64,000 nt of DNA from assembly GCA_020524525.2 (NCBI GenBank), contig CP129018.1, forward strand, positions 620,001 to 684,000, read 5' to 3'. The DNA is from Bacillus tianshenii. Its GTDB lineage: Bacteria > Bacillota > Bacilli > Bacillales > Bacillaceae_N. A program made the position numbers and the translations under genes. Shown one piece after another: positions 50,720-59,017 of this stretch; positions within the stretch are counted from its first letter, which is position 1; each line of letters opens with the position of its first letter. The notes below the pieces were generated by a model that saw only the letters and a list, made by a program, of their open reading frames with translations, did not search any database and was not told the origin of the DNA.

Positions 50720-51556
50720 GTGTTAGGTGTGAACAAACATATTAAAAAGATTGTGTTAATTATCGTTGGATCAATTGTTTTTTCAATAGGGATTAATTAT
50801 TTTGCTATTCCAAATCAGTTATCAGAAGGTGGCGTAATCGGCATCACGGTTGTGCTCCACTACTTGTTTCAGTGGTCGCCAGGACTGGTTAGCTTTATCT
50901 TAAATATTATTTTGCTAGGTGTTGGGTATAAGTTTCTCGAGCGGCAAATGATTTTCTATACGATCTTTGGAGTGATCGCTTCGTCATTCAGCCTTTGGTT
51001 AACTGAAGACCTTGGGACTCCAATTCAGACAGAGTCGTTGTTAGCTCCGATTTATGCAGGGTTGTTTGTCGGGACGGGGCTTGGTGTTATTTTTCGAGCA
51101 GGGGCAACGTCAGGCGGAACGCAAATCCTAGCGATGATGATGAACAAATACTTTGATTGGAGCATCGCGAAAGGGATCTTAATCTTTGATTTAATCGTTA
51201 TCGGTGGCTCTGTTTTTGTCATTGGGCAGGAGAAGGCGCTGTTAACATTGATCGCAGTGTATGTCGGTGCGAGAGCCATTGATTTTATCGTGGATGGTCT
51301 GAATATAAAGAAGGCTGTCACGATTATTTCGAACGACCCTGAGCATGTGCTTGAGCAGATTAACGATCGGATGAATAGAGGGGTTACCGTTCTGCAAGGC
51401 CACGGGGGTTATACGAAGCATAATAAAAAAGTCCTTTATGCTGTTGTTGACAAGCAGGAAGCTGTGAAGCTGCACCGCATTGTCGACCAGGTGGACCCGA
51501 ATGCATTTATCGTCACGCATGATGTTCGCAGTGCTTTTGGTGGAGGTTTTAAATAG
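50720..51556 (+). CDS. YitT-family membrane protein with DUF2179 C-terminal domain
   Basis: 278 residues from GTG 50720 or 275 from GTG 50729; GGAGG at 50712 is 3 bases from the first and 12 from the second, so the start is uncertain. About five or six helices (IVLIIVGSIVFSIGINYFAIPNQLSEGGVIGI, FVGTGLGVIFRAGATSGGTQI) are followed by a soluble ACT-like DUF2179 domain (NDRMNRGVTVLQGHGGYTKHNKKVLYAVVDK). The family is widespread in Bacillus; transport of a small solute is proposed but not settled. Confidence 0.85.
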   Translation: MLGVNKHIKKIVLIIVGSIVFSIGINYFAIPNQLSEGGVIGITVVLHYLFQWSPGLVSFILNIILLGVGYKFLERQMIFYTIFGVIASSFSLWLTEDLGTPIQTESLLAPIYAGLFVGTGLGVIFRAGATSGGTQILAMMMNKYFDWSIAKGILIFDLIVIGGSVFVIGQEKALLTLIAVYVGARAIDFIVDGLNIKKAVTIISNDPEHVLEQINDRMNRGVTVLQGHGGYTKHNKKVLYAVVDKQEAVKLHRIVDQVDPNAFIVTHDVRSAFGGGFK

Positions 51557-51653
51557 GTGATCTGATCAATTTAAGGAAAAAAACAGTATTCTACTAATTT
51601 CGACAAATTTCTTAGGTCTTAAGTGTTACATTAGGATTGGCTTTTCTAGGAAA

Positions 51654-53477
51654 GTGAAAGAGAAGTTTCTATCTGATGACGAAATGGTGGGGTATACATC
51701 GATGAATTTTTATTTATTACTATCTGTTTCACTTATTCCCTTCATTTTAGGGGTGTCGATTTATTTAAATGAAAAAAATAAATTCTCACATACAATCTTT
51801 TTGCTGTTGATGTTAATTAGTTTCTGGCAAGTGGATGTATCGGTTCTTTTCGGAGCTCCTCAACTATCGAAAGAGGCGATTGAAATTCTGTTCCGGTTCT
51901 TCCGTTTCGGCTTAATCTTTATTATGCCACTCCTCTATTATTTGACTGTGGTTGTCATTGAAGAACATCAAGAAAAAGGAGGGCTCTTTCCAAAGCTCTA
52001 TAATCGAAAAGGGTTAGTTGCCTTTATCGGCTATAGTGTGGTCGTTTACCTTGTTGCCTGGACGAGAAAAGGAATTGAGTACTTCGTTATTTTATCAGAC
52101 AATCATGGAATCGGGGATTATTACTATCCAGTTTACGGGGAATGGTCGTTGTTTTTTTCATTAAATACGTATTTGATTTTTCTCCATATGATTGTGTTGT
52201 TATTGATGGCGTTTAAAGTAAAAGATACGCACACACGGTCATTCTTTCTGCAAATTTTCTTCGCGTTATTTATCGTGTACATAATCGGAGTCGTTAGTTT
52301 GTTTAAGTCACTTCCATTGCCTTTGACTACCTTTAATTCCATTATCATCACGGTTATAGTCACAACCGCTTATTTCCGTTTGCATACACAAAAAATCAAA
52401 GCAATGAATGAAAAACTACTGCAACAACAATATTTTTTAAAGAAAATCATTGACCTAAATCCAAACTATATTTTTGTAAAAGATGAGTATGGCCGTTTTG
52501 TGTTAGGCAATAAATCATTAACAGAATTTTATCGGGTGGAGGAAGCGCAGCTGAATGGCGCTACAGAAGCTGCTTTCACTGGAGATGAAACAGAGCTAAG
52601 CAGGCATATACAAGATGACGACCTCGTTAGGAAAAGCGGAAGCGAGCTTATTAACGAAGAAGACACGTTATCAAACAAATGGGGCGAAACAACAGCAGTC
52701 GAAACGGTGAAGATCCCATTACTTCAGCAAAACCAACAATATCACGTTCTCTGTGTTGCCCATGATCTTACGCAGCGCAAGGAAAGTGAGAAATTATTAG
52801 TGCGCTCAGAAAAGCTGAACATTGTCGGCGAATTGGCCGCAGGTGTTGCGCATGAAATTCGCAACCCATTGACGTCATTAAAAGGGTTTGTTCAGCTGAT
52901 GAACAAAGAGATGACAGGGAAGTACAAGGGCTATTTAGGCTTGATGTACGATGAGCTTGAACGGATTAATTATGTTGTCGGCGAATTGCTTGCGATTTCT
53001 AAGCCATTGGACATGCCCCGCGAAACAGCAAAGATCTCAGCAATTTTGTGTGATGTGAAAGCATTATTAGATACGAAGGCGATTATGAATAACGTTGATA
53101 TTCATTTGAACAAGAGTCAGAATCCAAGTGCGATCTTTGTAAACAAAAATCAAATCAAGCAAGTGTTTATTAATATCATTAAAAATGCAATTGAAGCGAT
53201 GCCAGCCGGCGGTATGATTCGCATCCATATCGAAGAGAAAAAGAAAAAGCTGTATGTGAAGGTAGAAGACACTGGCCGCGGTATCTCCCCTGAACGGATG
53301 AAAACCCTTGGCGAACCATTCTATACAACGAAGGAAAAAGGAACAGGCCTCGGCTTAATGATGTCCTACAAAATTATCCGTGAGCATAACGGAAATATCG
53401 AATTTGAAAGTGAAGTCGGTGTTGGAACAACTGTCACGGTTACGATACCGATTATAGAAAGTGTGAAAACCCCTTAA
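51654..53477 (+). CDS. Membrane sensor histidine kinase with PAS domain (sporulation-kinase-like)
   Basis: About 607 residues; the start is unclear (GTG 51654, or ATGs at 51684 and 51702). Seven or eight helices occupy residues 15-245. A PAS domain (about 260-380) contains LKKIIDLNPNYIFVKDEYGRF. The kinase core has the H-box GVAHEIRNPLTSLKGFVQLM, N-box IINIIKNAIEAMP, G1 DTGRGIS and G2 GTGLGLMMSYKI. No response regulator is adjacent. Orphan kinases with this core (KinA-KinE) feed the Spo0F phosphorelay, so a sporulation or biofilm role is a reasonable guess. Confidence 0.88.
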   Translation: MKEKFLSDDEMVGYTSMNFYLLLSVSLIPFILGVSIYLNEKNKFSHTIFLLLMLISFWQVDVSVLFGAPQLSKEAIEILFRFFRFGLIFIMPLLYYLTVVVIEEHQEKGGLFPKLYNRKGLVAFIGYSVVVYLVAWTRKGIEYFVILSDNHGIGDYYYPVYGEWSLFFSLNTYLIFLHMIVLLLMAFKVKDTHTRSFFLQIFFALFIVYIIGVVSLFKSLPLPLTTFNSIIITVIVTTAYFRLHTQKIKAMNEKLLQQQYFLKKIIDLNPNYIFVKDEYGRFVLGNKSLTEFYRVEEAQLNGATEAAFTGDETELSRHIQDDDLVRKSGSELINEEDTLSNKWGETTAVETVKIPLLQQNQQYHVLCVAHDLTQRKESEKLLVRSEKLNIVGELAAGVAHEIRNPLTSLKGFVQLMNKEMTGKYKGYLGLMYDELERINYVVGELLAISKPLDMPRETAKISAILCDVKALLDTKAIMNNVDIHLNKSQNPSAIFVNKNQIKQVFINIIKNAIEAMPAGGMIRIHIEEKKKKLYVKVEDTGRGISPERMKTLGEPFYTTKEKGTGLGLMMSYKIIREHNGNIEFESEVGVGTTVTVTIPIIESVKTP

Positions 53478-53550
53478 TCTAGATGTAGAGGGGTTTTTTG
53501 AATAGCAGAGGATGAATGAGTCATCATATAGAAGAAGGGTGTGATGACGA

Positions 53551-54252
53551 ATGACAGTATCTGAGCTATTAATTCGCGTAACTATTGCCTTTTTTGTGTT
53601 ATTTATTTTAACAAGAATCATGGGACGAAAAGAACTCAGCCAAATGACATTCTTTAATTGGGTGTCGGCTATTTCAATTGGTTCGATCACCGCCGCGCTT
53701 GCGACAAATGCGAACTTTAGTATTCGTAACGGCGTGATTACACTAGTTGCCTGGTCTATCTTTACGATCGGAATGGGCTATTTGAATCTGACTTCAAAGC
53801 CGCTTCGGAAAGTAACGACAGGACAGCCTGCCATCTTAATTAAAAATGGCAAGGTGATGGAGAATGAGCTCCGCTCGGTTCGTTTGGATATGGATTCTCT
53901 CAGTGCGATGCTTAGACAAAAGAATGTTTTTCAACTAACAGATGCTGAGCTGGCTGTCTTAGAAACAAACGGAAAGCTTTCAGTGAAGAAAATGACAAAC
54001 AAGCAATCCGTCACAAAGGGAGATATGAACCTTTTGAACACCCCAACTGCAGTCCCTGCTGGAACGGCAGTGATTTCAGACGGGGCTGTGAATATGACGA
54101 ATCTTGAAAAATTAAACCTTGATCAAGCATGGCTGAATCAACAGCTGCAGCAGGCTGGTGTAACAGCACTTTCAGATGTGTTCTACGGCGAGGTGCAACA
54201 GGACGGAACGCTGTACGTTGATATGAAGAATGACGAAGCAGAGCTTTCATAA
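53551..54252 (+). CDS. DUF421-domain membrane protein (second copy)
   Basis: 233 residues. Three helices (LLIRVTIAFFVLFILTRIMGRKELSQMTFFNW, SAISIGSITAALATN and VITLVAWSIFTIGMGYL) precede the soluble DUF421 domain: GQPAILIKNGKVMENELRSVRLDMDSLSAMLRQKNVF, ELAVLETNGKLSV. It is a paralogue of the gene at 24835-25524; this copy has a fuller N terminus with the conserved GRKELSQ. ATG 53551 follows AGAAGGGTG. A strong bidirectional terminator follows. Confidence 0.88.
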   Translation: MTVSELLIRVTIAFFVLFILTRIMGRKELSQMTFFNWVSAISIGSITAALATNANFSIRNGVITLVAWSIFTIGMGYLNLTSKPLRKVTTGQPAILIKNGKVMENELRSVRLDMDSLSAMLRQKNVFQLTDAELAVLETNGKLSVKKMTNKQSVTKGDMNLLNTPTAVPAGTAVISDGAVNMTNLEKLNLDQAWLNQQLQQAGVTALSDVFYGEVQQDGTLYVDMKNDEAELS

Positions 54253-54258
54253 ATAAAA

Positions 54259-54298
54259 CGGGTAAGTTCTTTTATTGAAAAGAACTTACCCGCTTTTT
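54259..54298. terminator. Bidirectional terminator between DUF421 gene and mtnU
   Basis: CGGGTAAGTTCTTT pairs with AAAGAACTTACCCG (54259-54272 and 54279-54292), followed by TTTTT on the plus strand and by an A/T-rich stretch on the minus strand. Confidence 0.85.
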
Positions 54299-54299
54299 C

Positions 54300-55100
54300 T
54301 TAGCTACGTTTTTCCAGCTTTTCATATAATCCAGTTCGTCTGTCAGTGAAAATCGGAATCTTCTTGCGGACTTTCTTCACTTCATCGATATCGATCTCCG
54401 CGCTAATTGCTTCATCTTGTTCATTTCCTTCCGCAAGGACATCCCCCCACGGGTCGATGATAACTGAGTGGCCGGCAAATGTATTGTTCGGGTCATCCCC
54501 AATCCGGTTGCACGCAACAATGTAGCACTGGTTTTCAATCGCTCGTGCGCGTAATAGGGCGCGCCAATGGTCAACACGTGCAAGCGGCCATTCCGCGACA
54601 ACGAAGATCACTTCCGCACCCTTAGCAGCGTGGGCGCGAACCCATTCAGGAAAGCGGATGTCATAGCAAATCAACCCAGCACATGTCACACCGTCCAATG
54701 TAAATAACCCGTCTGCTTCACCGCTGATTAAATGATGATGCTCATCCATCAGCTTAAAGAGGTGGCCTTTTGAATACTCAAGAATCTCATCACCACTTTT
54801 ATCGTAAGCGTAGAGGGTATTTGTCACCCCATTTTCACGGATAACTGCTGTTGAACCTGCGATTAGATGCTTGTTGATTTCGCTTGCTGTTTCACTCATC
54901 GTTTTGCGGAATGTTTGCCCGTCACGGTCGCCAATTTCCTCAAGGCGTGTTAAGTCATAGCCTGTCGTCCACAGCTCAGGCAGAACGAGCACATCCGCAT
55001 TATTTTTATATTTATGAATGAAGTCATTTGCTGTTTTGAAATTTTCCTCCGGCTTTCCGAAGGCGATGTCCATTTGTAGACATGTAATTTTCCATTTCAT
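54300..55100 (-). CDS. mtnU: Nitrilase-family omega-amidase-like hydrolase
   Basis: 266 residues from ATG 55100 (MKWKITCLQMDIAFGKPEEN), with AAAGGGG upstream. The catalytic triad of the carbon-nitrogen hydrolase family is visible: Glu in VLPELWTTGYD, Lys in YSKGHLFKL and Cys in GLICYDIRFPE. It resembles B. subtilis MtnU (YkrU). Nit2-type enzymes of this group hydrolyse alpha-ketoglutaramate, the by-product of glutamine-dependent transamination. The divergent neighbour is an MtnE-like aminotransferase, which fits that pairing. The gene name rests on the neighbour and overall similarity. Confidence 0.8.
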   Translation of the reverse strand: MKWKITCLQMDIAFGKPEENFKTANDFIHKYKNNADVLVLPELWTTGYDLTRLEEIGDRDGQTFRKTMSETASEINKHLIAGSTAVIRENGVTNTLYAYDKSGDEILEYSKGHLFKLMDEHHHLISGEADGLFTLDGVTCAGLICYDIRFPEWVRAHAAKGAEVIFVVAEWPLARVDHWRALLRARAIENQCYIVACNRIGDDPNNTFAGHSVIIDPWGDVLAEGNEQDEAISAEIDIDEVKKVRKKIPIFTDRRTGLYEKLEKRS

Positions 55101-55203
55101 AAAACATACCCCTTTCACAAAATTTCGACTTTACAAACTACTTTCAACGATATATGATGTGTACCAACATTGGCAAGAATCTTTTATCAAAGGAGCAAAA
55201 GAG

Positions 55204-56382
55204 ATGAATCGATTTACTCAAGCAGACCGGATGAATCGGCTTCCGAGACAGTTCTTTGCAGACTTAGCGAAGAAAGCGTTCAAAGCGAAGGGAAGCGGTG
55301 TGGATTTGATCAACCTTGGACAAGGAAATCCTGACCAGCCGACACCTCCGCATATTGTCCGCAAGCTGCAGGAAGCCGCTGACAATCCAATTAATCATAA
55401 GTATCCACCATTTCACGGGTACGGTTATGTGAAAGAAGCTGTCGCAGACTTCTATCAGCGTCAGTACAATGTAAAGATTGACCCAAACAAAGAGGTCGCC
55501 CTGTTGTTTGGTGGAAAAGGCGGGCTTGTCGAGCTTCCGCAAATCTATACACAACGCGGGGATGTTGTGCTTGTGCCTGACCCTGGCTATCCAGACTATT
55601 GGAGCGGCATTGCCTTAAGTGGCTCAGAAATGGTCATGATGCCGTTAATCGAGGAAAATGACTTTCTTCCAGATTACAGTCAACTTAAATCCGAGGATAT
55701 TGAAAGAGCAAAGATGATGTTCTTAAATTACCCGAACAACCCAACAGGTGGAGCGGCTGATCAAGCCTTTTTTGATGAAACAGTTCAGTTTGCTAAGAAG
55801 AACGATATCTTTGTCGTTCATGACTTTGCCTATGGAGCAGTTGGGTTTGACGGGGTGACACCACGGAGCTTCCTGCAATCAGAAGGAGCGAAGGACGTTG
55901 GAATTGAAATCTACACCATGTCGAAATCCTTCAATATGGCCGGCTGGCGAATCGCCTTTGCGGTTGGGAATGAAGAAGTGATTGACGCGATTAATACATA
56001 CCAAGATCATATGTACTGCAGCATTTTCGGTGCGATTCAAGAAGCGGCCACAGTTGCCTTTCAATATGCAGAAGAAAGCATTCCTGAGTTGAATGCACTC
56101 TATGAACGCCGCCATAAGACGTGGATGAAGGCGCTGCATGACATCGGCTGGAACGCAAAGCCGTCGAAAGGATCATTTTTCACATGGCTCCCAGTGCCCG
56201 AAGGAATCAGTTCCAACGCGTTTGCTGAAGAGCTATTAGAAAAAGTCGGTGTCTCAACTGCCCCGGGAATTGGGTTTGGCGAACACGGCGAAGGTTACTT
56301 GCGTGCGGCATTATTGGTAGAGGAAGCACGTTTAGAAGAAGCAGCAGAAAGGTTTGCGACACTGCCTTATTTTAAAAAATAG
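55204..56382 (+). CDS. mtnE: PLP aminotransferase, MtnE-like (methionine salvage)
   Basis: 392 residues from ATG 55204, 8 bases from AAAGGAG; the open frame continues upstream without homology. Aminotransferase class I features: NLGQGNPDQPTPPHIV, YPPFHGYGYVKEAVADFY, LVPDPGYPDYWSG, NYPNNPTGGAAD, PLP lysine in TMSKSFNMAGWRIAF. It fits B. subtilis MtnE (YkrV), which transfers the amino group (from glutamine preferentially) to 2-keto-4-methylthiobutyrate, the last step of methionine salvage. The other mtn genes are not in this window. No S-box is visible in the short divergent region. Confidence 0.82.
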   Translation: MNRFTQADRMNRLPRQFFADLAKKAFKAKGSGVDLINLGQGNPDQPTPPHIVRKLQEAADNPINHKYPPFHGYGYVKEAVADFYQRQYNVKIDPNKEVALLFGGKGGLVELPQIYTQRGDVVLVPDPGYPDYWSGIALSGSEMVMMPLIEENDFLPDYSQLKSEDIERAKMMFLNYPNNPTGGAADQAFFDETVQFAKKNDIFVVHDFAYGAVGFDGVTPRSFLQSEGAKDVGIEIYTMSKSFNMAGWRIAFAVGNEEVIDAINTYQDHMYCSIFGAIQEAATVAFQYAEESIPELNALYERRHKTWMKALHDIGWNAKPSKGSFFTWLPVPEGISSNAFAEELLEKVGVSTAPGIGFGEHGEGYLRAALLVEEARLEEAAERFATLPYFKK

Positions 56383-56386
56383 CAGA

Positions 56387-56416
56387 AAACCGCTTCTAAC
56401 GTTGAAGCGGTTTTCT
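56387..56416 (+). terminator. Terminator after mtnE
   Basis: AAAACCGCTTC pairs with GAAGCGGTTTT (56387-56397 and 56404-56414), followed by CTG and a weak T tail. Confidence 0.7.
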
Positions 56417-56497
56417 GCTGTCTAATAAAGCGAAAAAGGACCGCGAATTTTCTCATTATATTGACTAATTTTGCTAGTTGAACTTCTTTTATTGCTA

Positions 56498-56526
56498 TTG
56501 TATGTGAAGCATTTCACAACTATAAT
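56498..56526 (+). promoter_or_regulatory. Sigma-A promoter overlapping a Rex-like operator
   Basis: TTGTAT (56498-56503) and TATAAT (56521-56526) are 17 bases apart. Between them lies TGTGAA-GCAT-TTCACA (56503-56518), a perfect dyad close to the Rex redox-repressor consensus TTGTGAAxxxxTTCACAA as I recall it. Bound repressor would block the promoter. The start of the 44-residue gene is 57 bases downstream of the -10 box. Confidence 0.6.
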
Positions 56527-56582
56527 ACAGGTGAATGACAGAGTTATTGCCATTCCACACTACATTCTAGGAGGAATTGGAT

Positions 56583-56717
56583 ATGCTTACTTTATTAAAA
56601 CGTCATTATCATAAGAAGTTAGCTTGCCGGGAACTAAATGCAGAAGAGTTCAATCGTTTAGAAGCAAAACATACAGTTATCAATGACTTTTACAAAAAAT
56701 ACAATTTGCCATTATAA
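56583..56717 (+). CDS. Small basic hypothetical protein (44 aa) under a Rex-like promoter
   Basis: ATG 56583 is 9 bases after TAGGAGG. The 44 residues are MLTLLKRHYHKKLACREL, then NAEEFNRLEAKHTVINDF and YKKYNLPL. It is basic and probably helical with no membrane segment. I do not recognise it. It has its own promoter and a strong terminator (56740-56772), so it is a single-gene unit that may respond to the NADH/NAD ratio. Confidence 0.65.
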   Translation: MLTLLKRHYHKKLACRELNAEEFNRLEAKHTVINDFYKKYNLPL

Positions 56718-56739
56718 ATAAAAACATACATGCAGCAAG

Positions 56740-56772
56740 ACGGCTATCGACAATCGGTAGTCGTTTTTTTTA
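56740..56772 (+). terminator. Strong terminator after the 44-aa gene
   Basis: ACGGCTATCGA pairs with TCGGTAGTCGT (two G-U pairs) around a three-base loop and is followed by seven T residues. Confidence 0.9.
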
Positions 56773-56831
56773 TTTTGTTTGCGCCTTTTTGTAGACAAGT
56801 TTGTATCTATAAGGTGAAGGAGGTGAAAGGC

Positions 56832-57050
56832 ATGGCACAAGAATTTATCTTAGGTTCACGCCTCACCGTGACATATGATGCAGGCATTGATGGTGAAGGG
56901 AACCCGATTGAGAAATCAAAAACGTACAGCAACGTGAAAGAGACGGCAACAGCTGAAGCGTTAGTTGCCGTTTCCCAGGCGTTAGACAGCTTGACGCAGT
57001 ACAACATGATCCAAATCGAACGCCAGAACACGTACGAGCTTGCGGAATAA
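56832..57050 (+). CDS. DUF1659-family small protein
   Basis: 72 residues from ATG 56832, 10 bases after AAGGAGGTGAAAGG. The sequence FILGSRLTVTYDAGIDGEGNPIEKSKTYSNVKETATAEALV and ALDSLTQYNMIQIERQNTYELAE matches the DUF1659 family. Such proteins usually stand next to DUF2922 and YvrJ proteins, as here. Their function is unknown. The small DUF2922 gene begins 46 bp downstream. Confidence 0.85.
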   Translation: MAQEFILGSRLTVTYDAGIDGEGNPIEKSKTYSNVKETATAEALVAVSQALDSLTQYNMIQIERQNTYELAE

Positions 57051-57096
57051 TGACGAAGCTACGTTCAAGCTTCCAACATAGAAGGGAGGGGAAAAG

Positions 57097-57312
57097 ATGA
57101 AGCGACTTGAAATGAAGTTTGTCACACAATCCGGCTCAACTGCAACTGTTTCAGTTGACGTGCCAGTAGAACCGCTAGACCCAGCTGTAGTAGACGCCGC
57201 CATGAACCAAATCCTAACCCAAAACATCTTCACAACATCAGGCGGAGACTTCACAGCAAAAAAAGAAGCCCGAATCGTCCAACGCACAATAACACCAATC
57301 ACACTGCCATAA
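57097..57312 (+). CDS. DUF2922-family small protein
   Basis: 71 residues: MKRLEMKFVTQSGSTATVSVDVPVEPLDPAVVDAAMNQILTQNIF and then ARIVQRTITPITLP. This is the DUF2922 pattern. ATG 57097 has GAAGGGAGGGG upstream. It follows the DUF1659 gene and would normally be followed by yvrJ, but repeat island R2 separates it from that gene here. Confidence 0.85.
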   Translation: MKRLEMKFVTQSGSTATVSVDVPVEPLDPAVVDAAMNQILTQNIFTTSGGDFTAKKEARIVQRTITPITLP

Positions 57313-57858
57313 GAAAAGCGGAGAAAGCCCGCTTAAACCGATCGGCTGGTGGAACTCCTGACATAGAAAGCCGCTTTTTGCTTTCGGAGGAAGGAGTGAA
57401 GCAGTCCGACGGTTTGGCTTTCGCAGCTAGACATCTTCGAAAAGCGGAGGCGCTTTGCTCAGGGGCGACAAGCATAAGACAGAATGTGGAGGGGACCGTT
57501 CTTTGTCCCCGCAACAGGCTGGCTTATGACCTCGAGCCCCTAAGCGCCGGAGCTGGACACCCCGAAAAGCGGAAGGCGCCCGCTTATCAGCGACAAGCAC
57601 AAGACAAGCGCTGGCGAAGGCGCTTTTTGCCTTCAGAAGTGATTGGCTTGTGACCTCGAGCTGATGGCGCCTGCAGCTGGACATCAAAGGAGCGCTGGCT
57701 AAGAACGTCACGTCCTGTGACAACGCCTGCACTAGCACGTCCTGTGCGTCGAAAGCGCAGGCGGCTCGCCGCTTAGAAACCTTGTTTGCTGGAGCCTTTA
57801 CACATAAACTGCCGTCCGTACTAACGGGCGGCTTTCCTTATACAAAGGAGGGGAGAAC
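57313..57858. repeat. Intergenic repeat island R2 (reverse orientation)
   Basis: 546 bp with no gene, GC-rich compared with the flanks. From about 57420 to 57560 it carries module B in reverse (AGGGGCGACAAGCATAAGACAG, GGGGACCGTTCTTTGTCCCC, CTTATGACCTCGAGCCCC). From about 57570 to 57690 there is a diverged partial copy (CTTGTGACCTCGAGCTG). Module A in reverse follows, with hairpins GTCAC-GTCCT-GTGAC (57707-57721) and GCAC-GTCCT-GTGC (57735-57747). The first 100 bp hold a different repetitive piece. Open frames in it are artefacts. Confidence 0.85.
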
Positions 57859-58032
57859 ATGGAGCTGCAGACACTAATGCCATTCGTGCAGGAAGTAGCG
57901 TTTCCGATTGTCGTCACACTTTACCTGCTGCACCGGATTGAAGGGAAGCTGGATAAGCTCAACAATTCTGTAACAGAACTTCCGCAACGAATGCATTCAT
58001 CTTCTGATGTCGAAAAACAACGGATTGTCTAA
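57859..58032 (+). CDS. YvrJ-family small membrane protein
   Basis: 57 residues. ATG 57859 follows AAAGGAGGGGAG. The sequence LQTLMPFVQEVAFPIVVTLYLLHRIEGKLDKLNNSVTEL is the YvrJ family pattern: one hydrophobic helix followed by a short helical tail. YvrJ-like proteins commonly accompany DUF1659 and DUF2922 proteins in Bacillus. A terminator follows at 58037-58082. Confidence 0.85.
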   Translation: MELQTLMPFVQEVAFPIVVTLYLLHRIEGKLDKLNNSVTELPQRMHSSSDVEKQRIV

Positions 58033-58036
58033 CAAC

Positions 58037-58083
58037 AAAACGCCGCTTTACCCGAGAGAAATTGGGTAGAGCGGCGTTTTTTA
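58037..58083. terminator. Bidirectional terminator after yvrJ
   Basis: AAAACGCCGC (58037-58046) pairs with GCGGCGTTTT (58071-58080), with an inner ACCC/GGGT pairing and a T run after it. The convergent EAL gene stops at 58081. Confidence 0.88.
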
Positions 58084-58800
58084 TGCATTTTGATGGTAGT
58101 GTTCAATTGTATTTGGCTTTCCGAAAAAGAAGCCTTGCACATATTCCACACCTAAATCTGTAGCGGTGTTCAAATCCTGTTCGGTTTCAATGCCTTCTAA
58201 GATTAGTTTTGAATGGTTCTGGCAGTAATCTACGAAGAAAGAAACAATCTTTTGCTTTTTCGTTGAGTCAGCTAAATGCTTCGAAAAGAATCGGTCAATC
58301 TTAACGTAATCAGGCGCTAGTTCAATTAATTTATGTAGTGAAGCTTGGCCTGTACCGACATCATCAAGTGCAAATGGAATATTTCGCTTTCGAAGCTCAT
58401 TGATTCGATCGTTGAATTCGCTTGATTTCCATGCTTCATGATCATCGTTTGATTCGTTAATTTCAAGCACAATTTGTGTGCAAATTTTATGATATTGCTC
58501 ATCTAATGATTCAAGTAAGTCAAAAAATGAGTTTTGCAGCAAGCTTGATGGAAACACATTTAAGAAAACATGGTTTTTGATATAGGCGTGGCATACGGAA
58601 ACAGCTTTTTCAATTGAAGTTGTATCCAGAGAATAAAGCTGATTATGACGCCTGGCATTATCAAACAGCTGCAAGGGGTTGCTGCAAGATGCACTACGCA
58701 AAAACGCTTCGTATGCGTAATGAGTTTTATCAACAGTATGAATAATCGGCTGAAATAAATGATGCAAATGTAGTTGGTCAATATTCAGGCGGTTCGGCAT
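58081..58800 (-). CDS. EAL-domain c-di-GMP phosphodiesterase
   Basis: 239 residues, a stand-alone EAL domain. The catalytic residues are visible despite sequence drift: Glu in YEAFLR (EAF instead of EAL), Asn in FLNVFP, Glu in LEINE, DD in LDDVGTG, Lys in VKIDRFF, Glu in EGIETE and the terminal QGFFFGKP. It should hydrolyse c-di-GMP to pGpG, opposing the diguanylate cyclase at 48567-50450. ATG 58800 is the start, preceded by AAGGGGAG on the minus strand. Confidence 0.87.
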   Translation of the reverse strand: MPNRLNIDQLHLHHLFQPIIHTVDKTHYAYEAFLRSASCSNPLQLFDNARRHNQLYSLDTTSIEKAVSVCHAYIKNHVFLNVFPSSLLQNSFFDLLESLDEQYHKICTQIVLEINESNDDHEAWKSSEFNDRINELRKRNIPFALDDVGTGQASLHKLIELAPDYVKIDRFFSKHLADSTKKQKIVSFFVDYCQNHSKLILEGIETEQDLNTATDLGVEYVQGFFFGKPNTIEHYHQNA

Positions 58801-59017
58801 AAATGAGTCTCCCCTTAAGCAAAAATAAAATTATATTCGAATTGTATGTGGGGTGTTGCTCGATTTTTAATTAGGACTAATGTCTTATTTTTATTAGTAT
58901 AGCATGGTTATGACAACGATTTCATCAAATTTATGTAAATTTTGCAATTTGTATGCGCCTTTTCACTTGTTTCTTCTTATATATAGGTTGAGTAAAAATG
59001 AAAGGGCGTTGAAACAA

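Noticed and set aside
57427-57738. Open frames across R2 on both strands
   Set aside because: They follow the GC-rich repeat and change between copies; none has a ribosome site or a known family.
56832-58032. Small DUF proteins that might be phage-derived
   Set aside because: DUF1659, DUF2922 and YvrJ are ordinary chromosomal families of Bacillus; no phage structural or integrase gene nearby.
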